Below, piece after piece: positions 17,645 through 25,959 of a stretch of 64,000 nucleotides of DNA. The notes beneath the pieces were generated by a model. That model ran no database searches, was not told the origin of the DNA, and saw only the letters and a list, made by a program, of their open reading frames with translations. Both the position numbers and the translations under genes were made by a program. Positions within the stretch are counted from its first letter, which is position 1. The number at the start of each line of letters is the position of its first letter. The DNA comes from CAWALV01 sp963782965 (GTDB lineage: Bacteria > Actinomycetota > Actinomycetes > Acidothermales > Acidothermaceae): positions 682,001 through 746,000 of the forward strand of contig CAWALV010000006.1 in assembly GCA_963782965.1 (NCBI GenBank). The letters are read 5' to 3'.

Positions 17645-18478
17645 GTGAGTCCCGAGAAGGTCGCCCTCCTGGGCGCGATTGCCGGCGTAACGATCTTTCT
17701 GGGATTGCCGCTCGGGCGGACCCGCCGCGCGATGCCCGGAACCAAGGTGATGCTCACCGGCGTTGCCACCGGCATTCTCATCTTCTTGCTCTGGGACGTC
17801 CTCGCACACGCGTGGGAGCCGATCGACACCGCGTTGTCGAGCAAGCGCTGGGCCTCCGCGTTCGGCAACGGCGCCGTCATGATGACGTGCTTTTGCGTAG
17901 GCATGCTCAGCCTGATCGGCTACGAGCAATGGATGAGTCGCCGTGCCCGACGGCCGGGACCAAGCATCGGGCCCGGCGCGGCCGCGGTTGCCGAGCTGCG
18001 TCCGCATCCGATGCTGGCGACGAAGGGCCGGCGCCTCGCACTGTTCATCGCCGTCGGTATCGGGTTGCACAACTTCTCGGAGGGTCTGGCGATCGGTCAG
18101 TCGGCCGGGAGTGGTGAGCTCACCCTGGCGACGTTGCTGGTGATCGGGTTCGCGCTGCACAACGCCACGGAGGGTTTCGGCATCGTGGCGCCACTGGCCA
18201 GTGACGACGTCCGCCCGTCGTGGGGTTTGCTCGGTGCGCTGGGGCTCATCGGCGGCGGCCCGACGTTCGTCGGCACCATGGTCGGCCGCTCGTTCGTGAA
18301 CAACACGCTGTCGATCGCGTTTCTTGCGCTGGCCGCCGGTTCGATTCTCTACGTCGTCGTGGAACTCCTCGCTGTCGGTCGCAAGGCGGGGCGCAAGTTG
18401 CTGCTCAGCTGGGGACTGGTGATCGGCGTGGTCCTCGGCTTCCTCACCGACGCGATCGTCACGGCGGCCGGCGCCTGA
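17645..18478 (+). CDS. ZIP-family divalent metal transporter
   Basis: An integral membrane protein of 277 residues with about eight hydrophobic segments. The paired metal-binding helices are visible as GLHNFSEGLAIGQSAG and FALHNATEGFGIVAPL, the HN..EG signatures of ZIP helices IV and V. A cytosolic loop of basic and His-poor sequence sits around residues 98-120. ZIP proteins import Zn, Fe or Mn. The double DtxR-like box upstream points to iron or manganese control. It is followed 19 bases later by the DinB gene on the same strand. Confidence 0.88.
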   Translation: MSPEKVALLGAIAGVTIFLGLPLGRTRRAMPGTKVMLTGVATGILIFLLWDVLAHAWEPIDTALSSKRWASAFGNGAVMMTCFCVGMLSLIGYEQWMSRRARRPGPSIGPGAAAVAELRPHPMLATKGRRLALFIAVGIGLHNFSEGLAIGQSAGSGELTLATLLVIGFALHNATEGFGIVAPLASDDVRPSWGLLGALGLIGGGPTFVGTMVGRSFVNNTLSIAFLALAAGSILYVVVELLAVGRKAGRKLLLSWGLVIGVVLGFLTDAIVTAAGA

Positions 18479-18497
18479 CTCGAGCGGAGCCACAACC

Positions 18498-19007
18498 GTG
18501 AACACAGCCCAACTCCTGACTGACGCCTTCGGCCGATTGCACGATCTCGTGCACGCTGCCGTCGAAGGCTTGACCGCCGAGCAGTTGGCGGTGCAGTTGG
18601 ACCCGCAGGCCAACACCGTCGGGTGGCTCGTCTGGCACCTGACGCGCGTGCAGGACGACCACGTCGCCGATGCGTTCGGCGCGGAGCAGGTGTGGCTCGG
18701 TAACGGGTGGGTCGATCGGTTCGGCCTGCCGTTCGACCGGAATGCGCACGGCTACGGGCACTCGCCGCAGGACGTGCGCGCGGTCCGGGTCGATTCGCCG
18801 GATCTCCTGACCGACTATTACGACGAGGTGCATGCGGCGACCCTTGCGCACCTCGGCAAGCTCGCGGACGACGACCTCGACCGGGTCGTCGACGAGCGAT
18901 GGGACCCTCCCGTGACGCTCGGCGTCCGGCTGGTCTCCGTGCTCGAGGACGACCTGCAGCACGTCGGGCAAGCCGCGTTCCTGCGCGGTGTCGTGGAGCG
19001 TCGCTGA
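18498..19007 (+). CDS. DinB / mycothiol-transferase-like protein (DUF664 type)
   Basis: This 169-residue four-helix-bundle protein has TVGWLVWHLTRVQDDHVADAFG near the N-terminus and LQHVGQAAFLRGVV at the C-terminus. These supply the metal-binding His residues of the DinB/YfiT superfamily. In actinomycetes this subgroup includes mycothiol-dependent S-transferases and detoxification enzymes. The substrate is unknown. Probably co-transcribed with the ZIP transporter. Confidence 0.82.
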   Translation: MNTAQLLTDAFGRLHDLVHAAVEGLTAEQLAVQLDPQANTVGWLVWHLTRVQDDHVADAFGAEQVWLGNGWVDRFGLPFDRNAHGYGHSPQDVRAVRVDSPDLLTDYYDEVHAATLAHLGKLADDDLDRVVDERWDPPVTLGVRLVSVLEDDLQHVGQAAFLRGVVERR

Positions 19008-19017
19008 GCGACCGACC

Positions 19018-19034
19018 CAGCCGGCGTCCGGCTG
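19018..19034. terminator. Hairpin between convergent genes
   Basis: CAGCCGG-CGT-CCGGCTG forms a perfect 7-bp stem 11 bases after the DinB-like stop codon, in the 65-bp gap to the convergent anti-sigma gene. Confidence 0.5.
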
Positions 19035-19072
19035 CCTAGCCCCCTAACGGCGCCGCATCGGGCGTCGCACGC

Positions 19073-19822
19073 TCAGGTCTTGGTGCCGACGGCGACTACC
19101 GTGCTCGGTTGCTTCGGCAGGGGACCCGCCGGCTCGATGCTCACGGCGAAGTACGACGTGTCGGAGTAGGGAAGCGTTAGCGCCACCCGCGCCGTCGGCC
19201 GGTTCGTCGACCGGAACGACACCAGGGCGACCGGCGCCTTGCCGTTGCCGCGCTGCCACAAGACGTACATCTTCGTGCTCGCGGGCGCCGCGATGTGGAG
19301 CGGGATGACCTGCGCCGCACCGTCGCGGACGACGACGTCGATGTCGGCGTCGACGCCGGTCGACGTCTTCAACGGCACGACGTGGCAGCCGACCTGCCGC
19401 TCGCAGCCGGCGACCTGGTTGTTCGACGACGTGCCGCGGCTCAGTTGCCAGGTCGACACCCCCGCGGCGACGACGACAGCTGCGGCCGCCGCGGCGAGCA
19501 GGCGGCGCCGAGCGGACCGGCCTCGGCGCGCGGCGAGCTCGTCAACCGGCGTATCACCGGGTGGTGTGCTCGCCTGCACGCCGACGACGCCCGCGCGGAG
19601 GTCCTGCCACGGTGGCACGTCGCCTTCGTCGTCGCGCTCGTCGGCTAGCCAGCCCAGCTGGCTCGCCACGAGGTCGAAGTCGCGCAACGCGTCCCGGCAC
19701 CTCGAGCAGCCGGCGACGTGGGTCATGAACCGCTCGTCGTCGGCGGCGTCGAGCGCGTGCAGCGCGTGCGCGGCAGCGAGTTCTTCCCACTCCTCGTGCG
19801 AGGTGTCGGGCGGCATGGTCAC
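19073..19822 (-). CDS. RskA-like anti-sigma factor
   Basis: A 249-residue membrane-spanning anti-sigma factor. The N-terminal zinc-finger-like domain is HEEWEELAAAHALHALDAADDERFMTHVAGCSRCRDALRDF (H...CxxC). One transmembrane helix (LLAAAAAAVVVAAGVSTW, about residues 105-125) follows, then an extracytoplasmic RskA-type domain (VIPLHIAAPASTKMYVLWQRGNGKAPVALVSF). It starts inside the sigma factor stop (4-base overlap), the classic arrangement for sigma/anti-sigma pairs. Proteolysis of such factors releases the sigma factor on envelope signals. Confidence 0.9.
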   Translation of the reverse strand: MTMPPDTSHEEWEELAAAHALHALDAADDERFMTHVAGCSRCRDALRDFDLVASQLGWLADERDDEGDVPPWQDLRAGVVGVQASTPPGDTPVDELAARRGRSARRRLLAAAAAAVVVAAGVSTWQLSRGTSSNNQVAGCERQVGCHVVPLKTSTGVDADIDVVVRDGAAQVIPLHIAAPASTKMYVLWQRGNGKAPVALVSFRSTNRPTARVALTLPYSDTSYFAVSIEPAGPLPKQPSTVVAVGTKT

Positions 19823-20454
19823 CGCTCACTCCCTTCGCTGGTGCTGAGGTCGCCGGCGAGCCGAGTCCGCAGGTGGCGCATCGCATGCAAGGTACGACTC
19901 TTCACGGTGCCGAGCGGCAGCCCAGTCATACCGGAGATCTCGCTCTGGCTGTAGCCGCCGTAGTACGCGAGCAGCAGGACCTCGCGATGCTCGGGGGACA
20001 GTTCGCGCAGCGCCGCGCGGGTTCGTTCGGCGCGCAAGGCCACCCACGCCTGGTCTGCGGGCCCGGGGCCGGCCGCCTCGATCTCGGTCAGCTCCTGGTA
20101 GGAAGCCAGGCGCTTGCGCCGGCCCATCTCGCGGCGGAGGAGGTCGACGGCTTTGTGGTGCGCGACCGACAGCAGCCAGGTCCCGACCGCGCCCCTGCTC
20201 GGGTCGTAACCCGGGCGGGACTGCCCGTCGGCGGTCGGGCCGGTCTGCCACAGTGCGAGGAACACCTGCTGCACGGCGTCCTGCGCCAGGTCGGCGTCGC
20301 CGAGGATGCGGCGCACCAGCCGGAAACATGCAGCGCCGTAGCGCTGGTACAACGCTTCGAGTGCGGCTTCGTCGCCGGCGCGAACCCGTGCGACCAGCGC
20401 GGCGTCCTCGAGGCGCAGCGCAGCGGCCGCCGGTTCTTCGGCGCTGCCTGTCAT
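19819..20454 (-). CDS. ECF RNA polymerase sigma factor (SigK-like)
   Basis: The ATG at 20454 overlaps the stop of the upstream membrane protein gene (ATGA). About 211 residues: sigma2 region ALYQRYGAACFRLVRRILGDADLAQDAVQQVFLALWQTG, and sigma4 LSPEHREVLLLAYYGGYSQSEISGMTGLPLGTVKSRTLHAMRHLRTRL with its helix-turn-helix. The pairing with an RskA-type anti-sigma suggests a SigK-like group. It probably activates its own operon, but I cannot point to a clear ECF promoter upstream of 23027. Confidence 0.9.
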   Translation of the reverse strand: MTGSAEEPAAAALRLEDAALVARVRAGDEAALEALYQRYGAACFRLVRRILGDADLAQDAVQQVFLALWQTGPTADGQSRPGYDPSRGAVGTWLLSVAHHKAVDLLRREMGRRKRLASYQELTEIEAAGPGPADQAWVALRAERTRAALRELSPEHREVLLLAYYGGYSQSEISGMTGLPLGTVKSRTLHAMRHLRTRLAGDLSTSEGSER

Positions 20455-21428
20455 GCCGCCGCCGACAAAGTCGCGCCGTGCACTTGATCGCTGCTCGGCC
20501 GGATGACCTCGTCGGCCGGGTGGTGCGCCGCTGTCGCAGCGCCGACCACGTATGCGAGCACGACGAGCAGCGGGCCGCTGTTCGGGTCGGTCGCCTGACC
20601 GGTGTAGAGCTGTCCGAACGACTGCCCGAACACCCACATCAGCAGCGACGTCACCACGCCGAGGCTAAGCCCTGCGTAGCGGAGCGCGGACGCCAGGTTT
20701 CCCGGGCTGACGAACGAGCGGACGTGCGGCGCCACCGCGATGACGACGAATGCGGCAGCGAGGGCGATCGCCGCGGCTTGCCCGCCGTGCGCGAGGTAAC
20801 CGGCCACCGCGTCGCCGGCATGGGCGAGCCACCCGGGGGCGCCGTCGGCCGCGCCGCGCAGCGCGTCCGCCAGGGAGGAGCCGCTGCGCTGTGAGGGCAC
20901 CAGCCGCATGGCCGCGCCCCCGACCCACACCGCGCTCCACGCCCAGGCGGCCACTCGGCCGACATCGAATCGGGGCAGGGCGAAGCGGCCGAGGGCGAAC
21001 GGCGGGAGCACCAGGACGGCGACCAGTGCGTACAGGAGGACGGCGCCCGGTGCGCCGGTCAGGAGCGTGGCTTGGCCGCCGAACAGCTGCCCGGCGGCTT
21101 CGCCGAACCACCAGACGCCAAGGGCCCACGGCAGCGAAGCGAGGAGGCCGAGCGTCGAGGTGCGGCGCCACAGGATCGCAGCACCGGTCAGGAGTTGCAC
21201 AACGGCGAATGCGATATCGAAAAGCGCGGGATGAGTGAGGATCAGGTTCGCCGACCACGTCACCGACGCGGCGACCACGTGCGGCTGGCCGTCTCCGGCA
21301 GGTGCGATGATCTGCGACCCGAAGCCGCGCCCGAACATGTACGGCTGCAGTTGAAGCGCGCCGTCGAGCAGCCAGAGCAGGCCGAGCACGATCTGAACAC
21401 GCCGGCGAGCCGGGTTGAGAATGGTCAT
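20451..21428 (-). CDS. Polytopic membrane protein of a sortase/sigma operon, unknown function
   Basis: The ATG at 21428 (MTILNPARRRVQIVLGLLWLLDGALQLQPYMFG) has GGAG 8 bases upstream and overlaps the sortase stop. About 325 residues with roughly eight hydrophobic segments. Notable motifs are LDGALQLQPYMFG, GEAAGQLFGGQATLLTGAPG and FGQSFGQLYTGQATDPNSGPLL; the latter two look like an internal repeat (GQLFGGQAT / GQLYTGQAT), so the protein may be two duplicated halves. I do not recognise a named family. Its position between sortase and sigma factor suggests a role in sensing or assembly of the surface protein. Confidence 0.75.
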   Translation of the reverse strand: MTILNPARRRVQIVLGLLWLLDGALQLQPYMFGRGFGSQIIAPAGDGQPHVVAASVTWSANLILTHPALFDIAFAVVQLLTGAAILWRRTSTLGLLASLPWALGVWWFGEAAGQLFGGQATLLTGAPGAVLLYALVAVLVLPPFALGRFALPRFDVGRVAAWAWSAVWVGGAAMRLVPSQRSGSSLADALRGAADGAPGWLAHAGDAVAGYLAHGGQAAAIALAAAFVVIAVAPHVRSFVSPGNLASALRYAGLSLGVVTSLLMWVFGQSFGQLYTGQATDPNSGPLLVVLAYVVGAATAAHHPADEVIRPSSDQVHGATLSAAA

Positions 21429-22174
21429 CTCTGGACTCCAAACGCGACGATGTTCGACAGGTAATGGCCGGTGCGGGAGTCGAAGGTCCCTCCGCACGTG
21501 ATGAGCCGGATCGACGGGACGTCGGTGTTCGCGTAGACCGCCGTCGTCGGGAACTGGTTCTTCGGGTATTCGCGGACGCCGGTGATGCGGTAGGTGACGG
21601 TGCGTCCGTCTGCCCGCGTGAGCGAGACCGCGTCGCCCGGCTTGAGAGCGCCGAGCCGGAAGAAGATGCCGGGGCCCTGGTAGGAATCGACGTGCCCGAG
21701 GATCACAGTGGGCCCGACCTCGCCCGGGGTGAGGCTTCCCGTGAACCAGCCGGCGACGTGGAAACTCTGCGGTACGCCGACCGTGCCGTCGGCCGTCTCG
21801 CCGAGCTTCACCAGCGAGGAATCCACGCCGACCGCCGGTATCGACAGACGAACCGGTGCCGACGGCGGCAACCCGCTCGCCGTCGGGGACGGCGCGGGAG
21901 TCGACGCCGGCGCAGAAGCCGAAGCAGACGCCGGCTCAGAAGTTGTTGCGCCCGACGCCGACGGGTGCGCGGGGGCGGATGCCGAGGCGAAAAGCGACGG
22001 CGTCGTACCGCCGATCGTGCCGGCTGCCGCCGCCGACGGCTGCGGCGCGTGCTCCTGCGTGGCGAGCGCGATGCCGATCGCCGTGACACCCATGGCGATG
22101 CAGCTGAGTGCCAGCCACAGGGAGAGACGTCGCGACGGACGCCGTGAACTCTCGCGACGGAACCGCATCGTCAT
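21425..22174 (-). CDS. Class F sortase
   Basis: The ATG at 22174 has GAGGAG 9 bases upstream. An N-terminal signal anchor (LSLWLALSCIAMGVTAIGIALA) is followed by a Ser/Ala/Pro/Thr-rich linker to about residue 105. The catalytic domain follows: VRLSIPAVGVDSSLVKLG, VILGHVDSYQGPGIFFRLGAL (catalytic His), SIRLITCGGTFDSRTGHYLSNIVAFG (catalytic Cys and Arg). It would attach proteins bearing a C-terminal sorting signal to the envelope. The CHRD protein encoded just upstream has such a tail and is its likely substrate. Confidence 0.9.
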   Translation of the reverse strand: MTMRFRRESSRRPSRRLSLWLALSCIAMGVTAIGIALATQEHAPQPSAAAAGTIGGTTPSLFASASAPAHPSASGATTSEPASASASAPASTPAPSPTASGLPPSAPVRLSIPAVGVDSSLVKLGETADGTVGVPQSFHVAGWFTGSLTPGEVGPTVILGHVDSYQGPGIFFRLGALKPGDAVSLTRADGRTVTYRITGVREYPKNQFPTTAVYANTDVPSIRLITCGGTFDSRTGHYLSNIVAFGVQR

Positions 22175-22223
22175 GGGTGTCAACTCCTCTCGGGCCTCGA
22201 AGGAACGTCTGCCGGCGTTAGGC

Positions 22224-23027
22224 CTAGGCTTTGGTGCTAGCGCGGTTCGCCGAGCGGCGCATCGTCAACGCGGCGCCGCCGAGCAGCAGGACCGAGCCGC
22301 CGACGAGCAGGTCGACGTTCTGCAATCCGGCAGTGCCGCCGGCGCCGGTCTGCGCGCCGCCGGTCGGAACCGAGCTCATCTGCGCCATCACGAGCGGCCC
22401 GCACAGTGCGGGGGCCGTGGCGGCCAGCGGGAGCGACGGCACGAGCGGGCTCTTCGCCGACGTGGCGGCGGGAGCTGCGTTTGCCGGGTCGAGGCCGTGC
22501 ACGACGATGACCGCCGTGTGGTTCTGGATCGCCTGCATCGTCTGGCTGTCGAGCGTGATGGTGCGGCTGTAGTGGTAGGACGACCCGTTCGGCGCGATGT
22601 TCACGTTGGTCGCGGCCGAGGCACTGCTGTCACCGGACACCGAGAGCGTCGTCAGAACCGATCCGTATGCCGGGGCCGCCTCGGGGGTGCTGATGACGCC
22701 GTCGCCGTTGGCGTCCAGCGACGCGGTCGGGCACACGCCCTTGGCGCCGCCGTGGATGTGTTGCACGTGCGGGAAGGGGTTGCCCATGAACGTGCTGGCG
22801 AGACCGTGCACGTCCTCGGTGATCGTGGCCTGGTTGCCGTTGAGCGTCAGCATCAGCGTGCCGCCGGCGTTGCTCTTCGCCGCGCCGTTGAGCGGGACGG
22901 GCTGCAGGGTCGCCTGGTAGGACGTCGAGCCGGAGGACTGCGCGGCGTAAGCCGGGGCCGTCGCGGCAAGCGGCAGGCCGAGAGCGCCGGCCACCGTCGC
23001 CGCTGCGAGCAGCGTGCGCTTCTTCAT
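22224..23027 (-). CDS. Secreted CHRD-like protein with C-terminal sorting signal
   Basis: First gene of the operon, with GAAGGAG before the ATG. Signal peptide MKKRTLLAAATVAGALGLPLAATAPAYA. The mature part has CHRD-like features (ATLQPVPLNGAAKSNAGGTLMLTLNGNQATITEDVHGL and the HVQHIHGG motif) and a calcium-loop-like DANGDGVIST. The C-terminus is a sortase-type tail: VPTGGAQTGAGG, a hydrophobic helix (VDLLVGGSVLLLGGAALTM) and basic RRSANRASTKA. It is most likely covalently displayed at the surface by the adjacent sortase. Ligand and function are unknown. Confidence 0.83.
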   Translation of the reverse strand: MKKRTLLAAATVAGALGLPLAATAPAYAAQSSGSTSYQATLQPVPLNGAAKSNAGGTLMLTLNGNQATITEDVHGLASTFMGNPFPHVQHIHGGAKGVCPTASLDANGDGVISTPEAAPAYGSVLTTLSVSGDSSASAATNVNIAPNGSSYHYSRTITLDSQTMQAIQNHTAVIVVHGLDPANAAPAATSAKSPLVPSLPLAATAPALCGPLVMAQMSSVPTGGAQTGAGGTAGLQNVDLLVGGSVLLLGGAALTMRRSANRASTKA

Positions 23028-23161
23028 CGGGTACTCCTTCGTCGGAGGGTTTGACGCATGGTGTTCGCGCGCACCCTGCCGATCGGATCACCCGTATCGG
23101 AAGAAAGTTCTGACGCCGGCTGCTGCACTGCCGAGACCGCTCGCTTGACGCCGGCCCTAGA

Positions 23162-23350
23162 TGTTGTGGCCCGAGACGTTGTTGTCAGGCGGTGAGCCGG
23201 CTGATGGGTGGTCGGCCGCCGAGGGCGGAGTGGCCGCGTCGCGTGTTGTAGTAGATGAGGAACCGGTCAAGGCCGCGGCACATCCACTGCGCCGGGAGGT
23301 CCTCCCCACTTCAAGCAGGCGTGCCGTCGACAACCTCCCGGGTCACGACA
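23162..23350 (-). mobile_element. Internally deleted IS481-type element (about 189 bp) with both inverted repeats and TSD
   Basis: Both ends carry matching inverted repeats: TGTTGTGGCCCGAGACG at 23162 and, on the other strand, TGTCGTGACCCGGGAGG ending at 23350, continuing as GTTGT in both. The flanks are direct repeats CCTAGA (23156-23161 and 23351-23356), the NCTAGN target duplication known for IS481. Between the ends only the transposase C-terminus survives on the minus strand (FLIYYNTRRGHSALGGRPPISRLTA, stop at 23185-23187). The right CCTAGA contains the stop codon of the neighbouring ABC ATPase gene. Confidence 0.85.
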
Positions 23351-23351
23351 C

Positions 23352-24548
23352 CTAGACGCTGCCGACGCTGTCGAGGGAGATCTCGGCGGGCGCCACACCT
23401 TCGGCGTCCGCCTCGACCGAGCGCCGCAGGGCCTCGTGCAACGTGCGCGGGGTCAGCACGCCGACGAAGCGCGCGCCGTCGAGCACTGCGACCCAGCCGG
23501 CATTGTGCTGGAGCATTTCGCTGAAGGCCTGTTTCAACGACGCGTCGAGCGGCACCCACGCATCCATCCGCCGCGCCGCGTCGCGGACCAGCCCGCTACT
23601 GGCCACCGAGTCTGCACCTATCCAGCCATGCAAGCTGTCGGCGGCGTCGAGGACCACCGCCCAGCGTGACCCGCTCGCCTCGAGCACCCGCGCGGCAGCC
23701 GCCAGGCTGTCCTCCAGGTGGACGACGGGTGGCTGGTCCAGATCGGTCGCCGTGATCGGGGTGACAGACATCCGCTTCAGACCGCGATCCGCGCCCACGA
23801 AGTCGGCCACGAAGCTGTTGGCCGGCGTGCCCAGGATCGTCGCAGGCGTGTCGTACTGCTCGAGATGCCCGCCCTGCCGGAACACCGCGATGCGATCGCC
23901 CAGGCGCACCGCTTCCTCGATGTCGTGCGTGACGAACAGAACCGTCTTGTGCAACTCCCTTTGCAGCCTGAGGAACTCCGACTGCAAGCGGTCGCGCACG
24001 AGTGGGTCGACTGCCGCGAAAGGCTCGTCCATCAGCAGAACCGGTGGGTCGGCGGCGAGCGCCCGGGCGACACCGACGCGCTGCTGCTGCCCACCCGAGA
24101 GCTGGTGCGGATAGCGCTTGGCATGCCGAGCCGGGTCGAGCCCGACGAGTTCGAGCAGCTCGTTCGCGCGCGCCTTGCGGCGCGTCGCGTTCCACCCCAG
24201 CAGCTCGGGAACCGTCATCACGTTGTCGAGCACCGTCTTGTGCGGGAACAACCCGACATGCTGGATGACGTACCCCATGCGGCGCCGGAGCCGGACCGGG
24301 TTGGTCCGCGTGATGTCCTCGCCGTCGAAAAACAGGCGGCCGCTCGTGGGTTCGATGAGGCGGTTGACCATCTTCAGCGTCGTCGTCTTCCCGCAGCCCG
24401 ACGGCCCGACCAGGACGGTCATGGTGGCGCGCGGCACCTCGAGGCTCAGCTCGGCCACCGCCACGGTGCCGTCGTGGTAGTGCTTGCTCACCCGGTCCAG
24501 CCGGATCATCGGCTCGACCGGCGCGGCCGGGCCGGCGGTAGCGTTCAT
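23352..24548 (-). CDS. opuCA: Osmoprotectant/quaternary amine ABC transporter ATP-binding protein with CBS domains
   Basis: Energises uptake of glycine betaine/choline-type compounds. Walker A is VLVGPSGCGKTTTLKMVNRLIEPTSG, signature YPHQLSGGQQQRVGVARALAADP, Walker B VLLMDEPFAAVDPLVRDRLQ, and the switch His is in VTHDIEEAVRLG. The C-terminal ~130 residues are a CBS pair (VVHLEDSLAAAARVLEASGSRWAVVLD..., GWVAVLDGARFVGVLTPRTLHEAL), as in OpuA/OpuC ATPases that sense ionic strength. Start uncertain: ATG 24548 (MNATAG) or ATG 24509 (MIRLDRV). It diverges from the permease gene. The stop codon lies in the target duplication of the IS481 remnant. Confidence 0.9.
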   Translation of the reverse strand: MNATAGPAAPVEPMIRLDRVSKHYHDGTVAVAELSLEVPRATMTVLVGPSGCGKTTTLKMVNRLIEPTSGRLFFDGEDITRTNPVRLRRRMGYVIQHVGLFPHKTVLDNVMTVPELLGWNATRRKARANELLELVGLDPARHAKRYPHQLSGGQQQRVGVARALAADPPVLLMDEPFAAVDPLVRDRLQSEFLRLQRELHKTVLFVTHDIEEAVRLGDRIAVFRQGGHLEQYDTPATILGTPANSFVADFVGADRGLKRMSVTPITATDLDQPPVVHLEDSLAAAARVLEASGSRWAVVLDAADSLHGWIGADSVASSGLVRDAARRMDAWVPLDASLKQAFSEMLQHNAGWVAVLDGARFVGVLTPRTLHEALRRSVEADAEGVAPAEISLDSVGSV

Positions 24549-24550
24549 CC

Positions 24551-25249
24551 ATGCACTTTCGCACCGGCAATTGCCTTCAGGCAAACAGCTGGACGTGCCC
24601 GAAGTTCCTCACCACCCGCTCGCACCAGCTCATCCACGCGCTGGAGCAGCATGTCCAGATCACCGTCGAGGCGGTCGTCGTCGCCTTGCTGGTATCGCTC
24701 CCGCTCGCCATCGCGGTGCGCCGCTCGGCACGGGCGAGCGGGGGGCTGCTCGGGCTTTCGACGGCCATCTACACGGTGCCGTCGCTTGCCCTGTTCGGAT
24801 TGCTCGTGCCGGTCACCGGGCTCGAGCCGCGAACCGTGATCATCGGGCTGGTGCTGTACTCCTTGACGATTCTCATCCGCGGGGTCCTGGTCGGGTTGGA
24901 CGGCGTGCCGGCAGAGGTCGTCGAAGCGGCGCGTGGCATGGGCATGGGGCCGATCCGCATCCTGCTCCGGGTGGAGCTGCCGCTCGCGATGCCGGCCACG
25001 TTCGCGGCGCTGCGAGTCGCCACGGTCTCGACGGTCGCGCTCGCCACGATCGGGTACCTCATCGGCGAAGGCGGCCTCGGCAACCTCATCGCCGAGGGCT
25101 TCAGCAACTACTTCAAGGCCGAGGTCTTCTATGCCTCGCTGCTGTGCGTCGTCCTCGCGGTCGTGCTCGACGGCGCGCTGGTGTTGTTGCAGCGGCTCAT
25201 GCTGCCGTGGGCCAGGCGGACGACGAGGCGAGCGGTGAGCAAGGCATGA
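24551..25249 (+). CDS. opuCB: Osmoprotectant ABC transporter permease
   Basis: This 232-residue membrane protein of the OpuC/ProW permease group starts with NCLQANSWTCPKFLTTRSHQLIHALEQHVQITVEAV, a form seen in actinobacterial homologues. The coupling EAA loop is PAEVVEAARGMGMGPIRILLRVELPLAMPATFAALRVATV. About five to six helices. Its annotated start is only 2 bp from that of the divergent ATPase, so one of the two starts is probably further inside its gene. Overlaps the next permease by 4 bases. Confidence 0.9.
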   Translation: MHFRTGNCLQANSWTCPKFLTTRSHQLIHALEQHVQITVEAVVVALLVSLPLAIAVRRSARASGGLLGLSTAIYTVPSLALFGLLVPVTGLEPRTVIIGLVLYSLTILIRGVLVGLDGVPAEVVEAARGMGMGPIRILLRVELPLAMPATFAALRVATVSTVALATIGYLIGEGGLGNLIAEGFSNYFKAEVFYASLLCVVLAVVLDGALVLLQRLMLPWARRTTRRAVSKA

Positions 25250-25959
25250 CGGCGCGAACGGGTGGCGTCGTCGACTGGCTGACCACCGCCGCGCATTGGC
25301 ACGGGGCCGACGGGATCGTCGTCCGGACCATCCAGCACGTGGAGCTTTCGGCTGTGGCGTTGGGGATCGCGACCGTGCTCGCGCTACCCGTGGCGTTGTG
25401 GCTCGGGCACATCAAGCGCTGGGGATTTCTCGCGGTGAACGTCACCAACATCGGCCGGGCGGTGCCGACCTTCGCAGTCTTGACCGTGCTCGGTCTTACC
25501 AGTCTGGGTGTCACGAGCAAGAGCGTCGTCCTTGCACTGGTGCTGTTCGGCATGCCACCGATCCTGACCAACGCCTACGTCGGCATCCGTGACGTCGACC
25601 CGGGCACCGTGGAGGCGGCCCGCGGTATGGGCATGACCGGCTTCCAGCAGCTGCGCCGGGTCGAGCTGCCGCTCGCCGTCCCGCTCGTGCTGAACGGGAT
25701 ACGGCTTGCCGCCGTCCAGATCGTGGCCACCATGACGATCGCGGCGCTGGTGTCGGGACCGGGGTTGGGCCGGATCATCAACGAGGGGTTCGCCACCCAG
25801 AATCGGCCGGAGATGGAAGGCGGCGCGCTGCTCGTCGTCGTCCTCGCGCTCGCGATCGAGCTGCTGTTCGCGCTGCTGCAACGCTGGCTCGATCCGGTCC
25901 GCCAGGCCCGCCGGGGCGGGGTTGCGCCGGCCGCCGCCGTGGGTAGCGCCGAGCGGTAA
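25246..25959 (+). CDS. opuCD: Osmoprotectant ABC transporter permease, second subunit
   Basis: The ATG at 25246 overlaps the previous stop (ATGA). 237 residues. EAA loop VDPGTVEAARGMGMTGFQQLRRVELPLAVPLVLNGIRLAAVQIVATMTIAALVSGPGLGRIINEGFATQ. Together the two permeases form the heterodimeric channel of the importer. The binding-protein gene follows after about 200 bp of sequence in which no gene is seen. Confidence 0.9.
   Translation: MTARTGGVVDWLTTAAHWHGADGIVVRTIQHVELSAVALGIATVLALPVALWLGHIKRWGFLAVNVTNIGRAVPTFAVLTVLGLTSLGVTSKSVVLALVLFGMPPILTNAYVGIRDVDPGTVEAARGMGMTGFQQLRRVELPLAVPLVLNGIRLAAVQIVATMTIAALVSGPGLGRIINEGFATQNRPEMEGGALLVVVLALAIELLFALLQRWLDPVRQARRGGVAPAAAVGSAER

Noticed and set aside
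17585..18616. 343-residue minus-strand frame over the ZIP transporter
   Set aside because: No motif; the plus-strand ZIP signatures are clear.
23028..23110. ECF-type promoter upstream of the CHRD gene
   Set aside because: A GAAC-like -35 can be found, but no convincing -10 at the right distance, so it is not listed as a feature.
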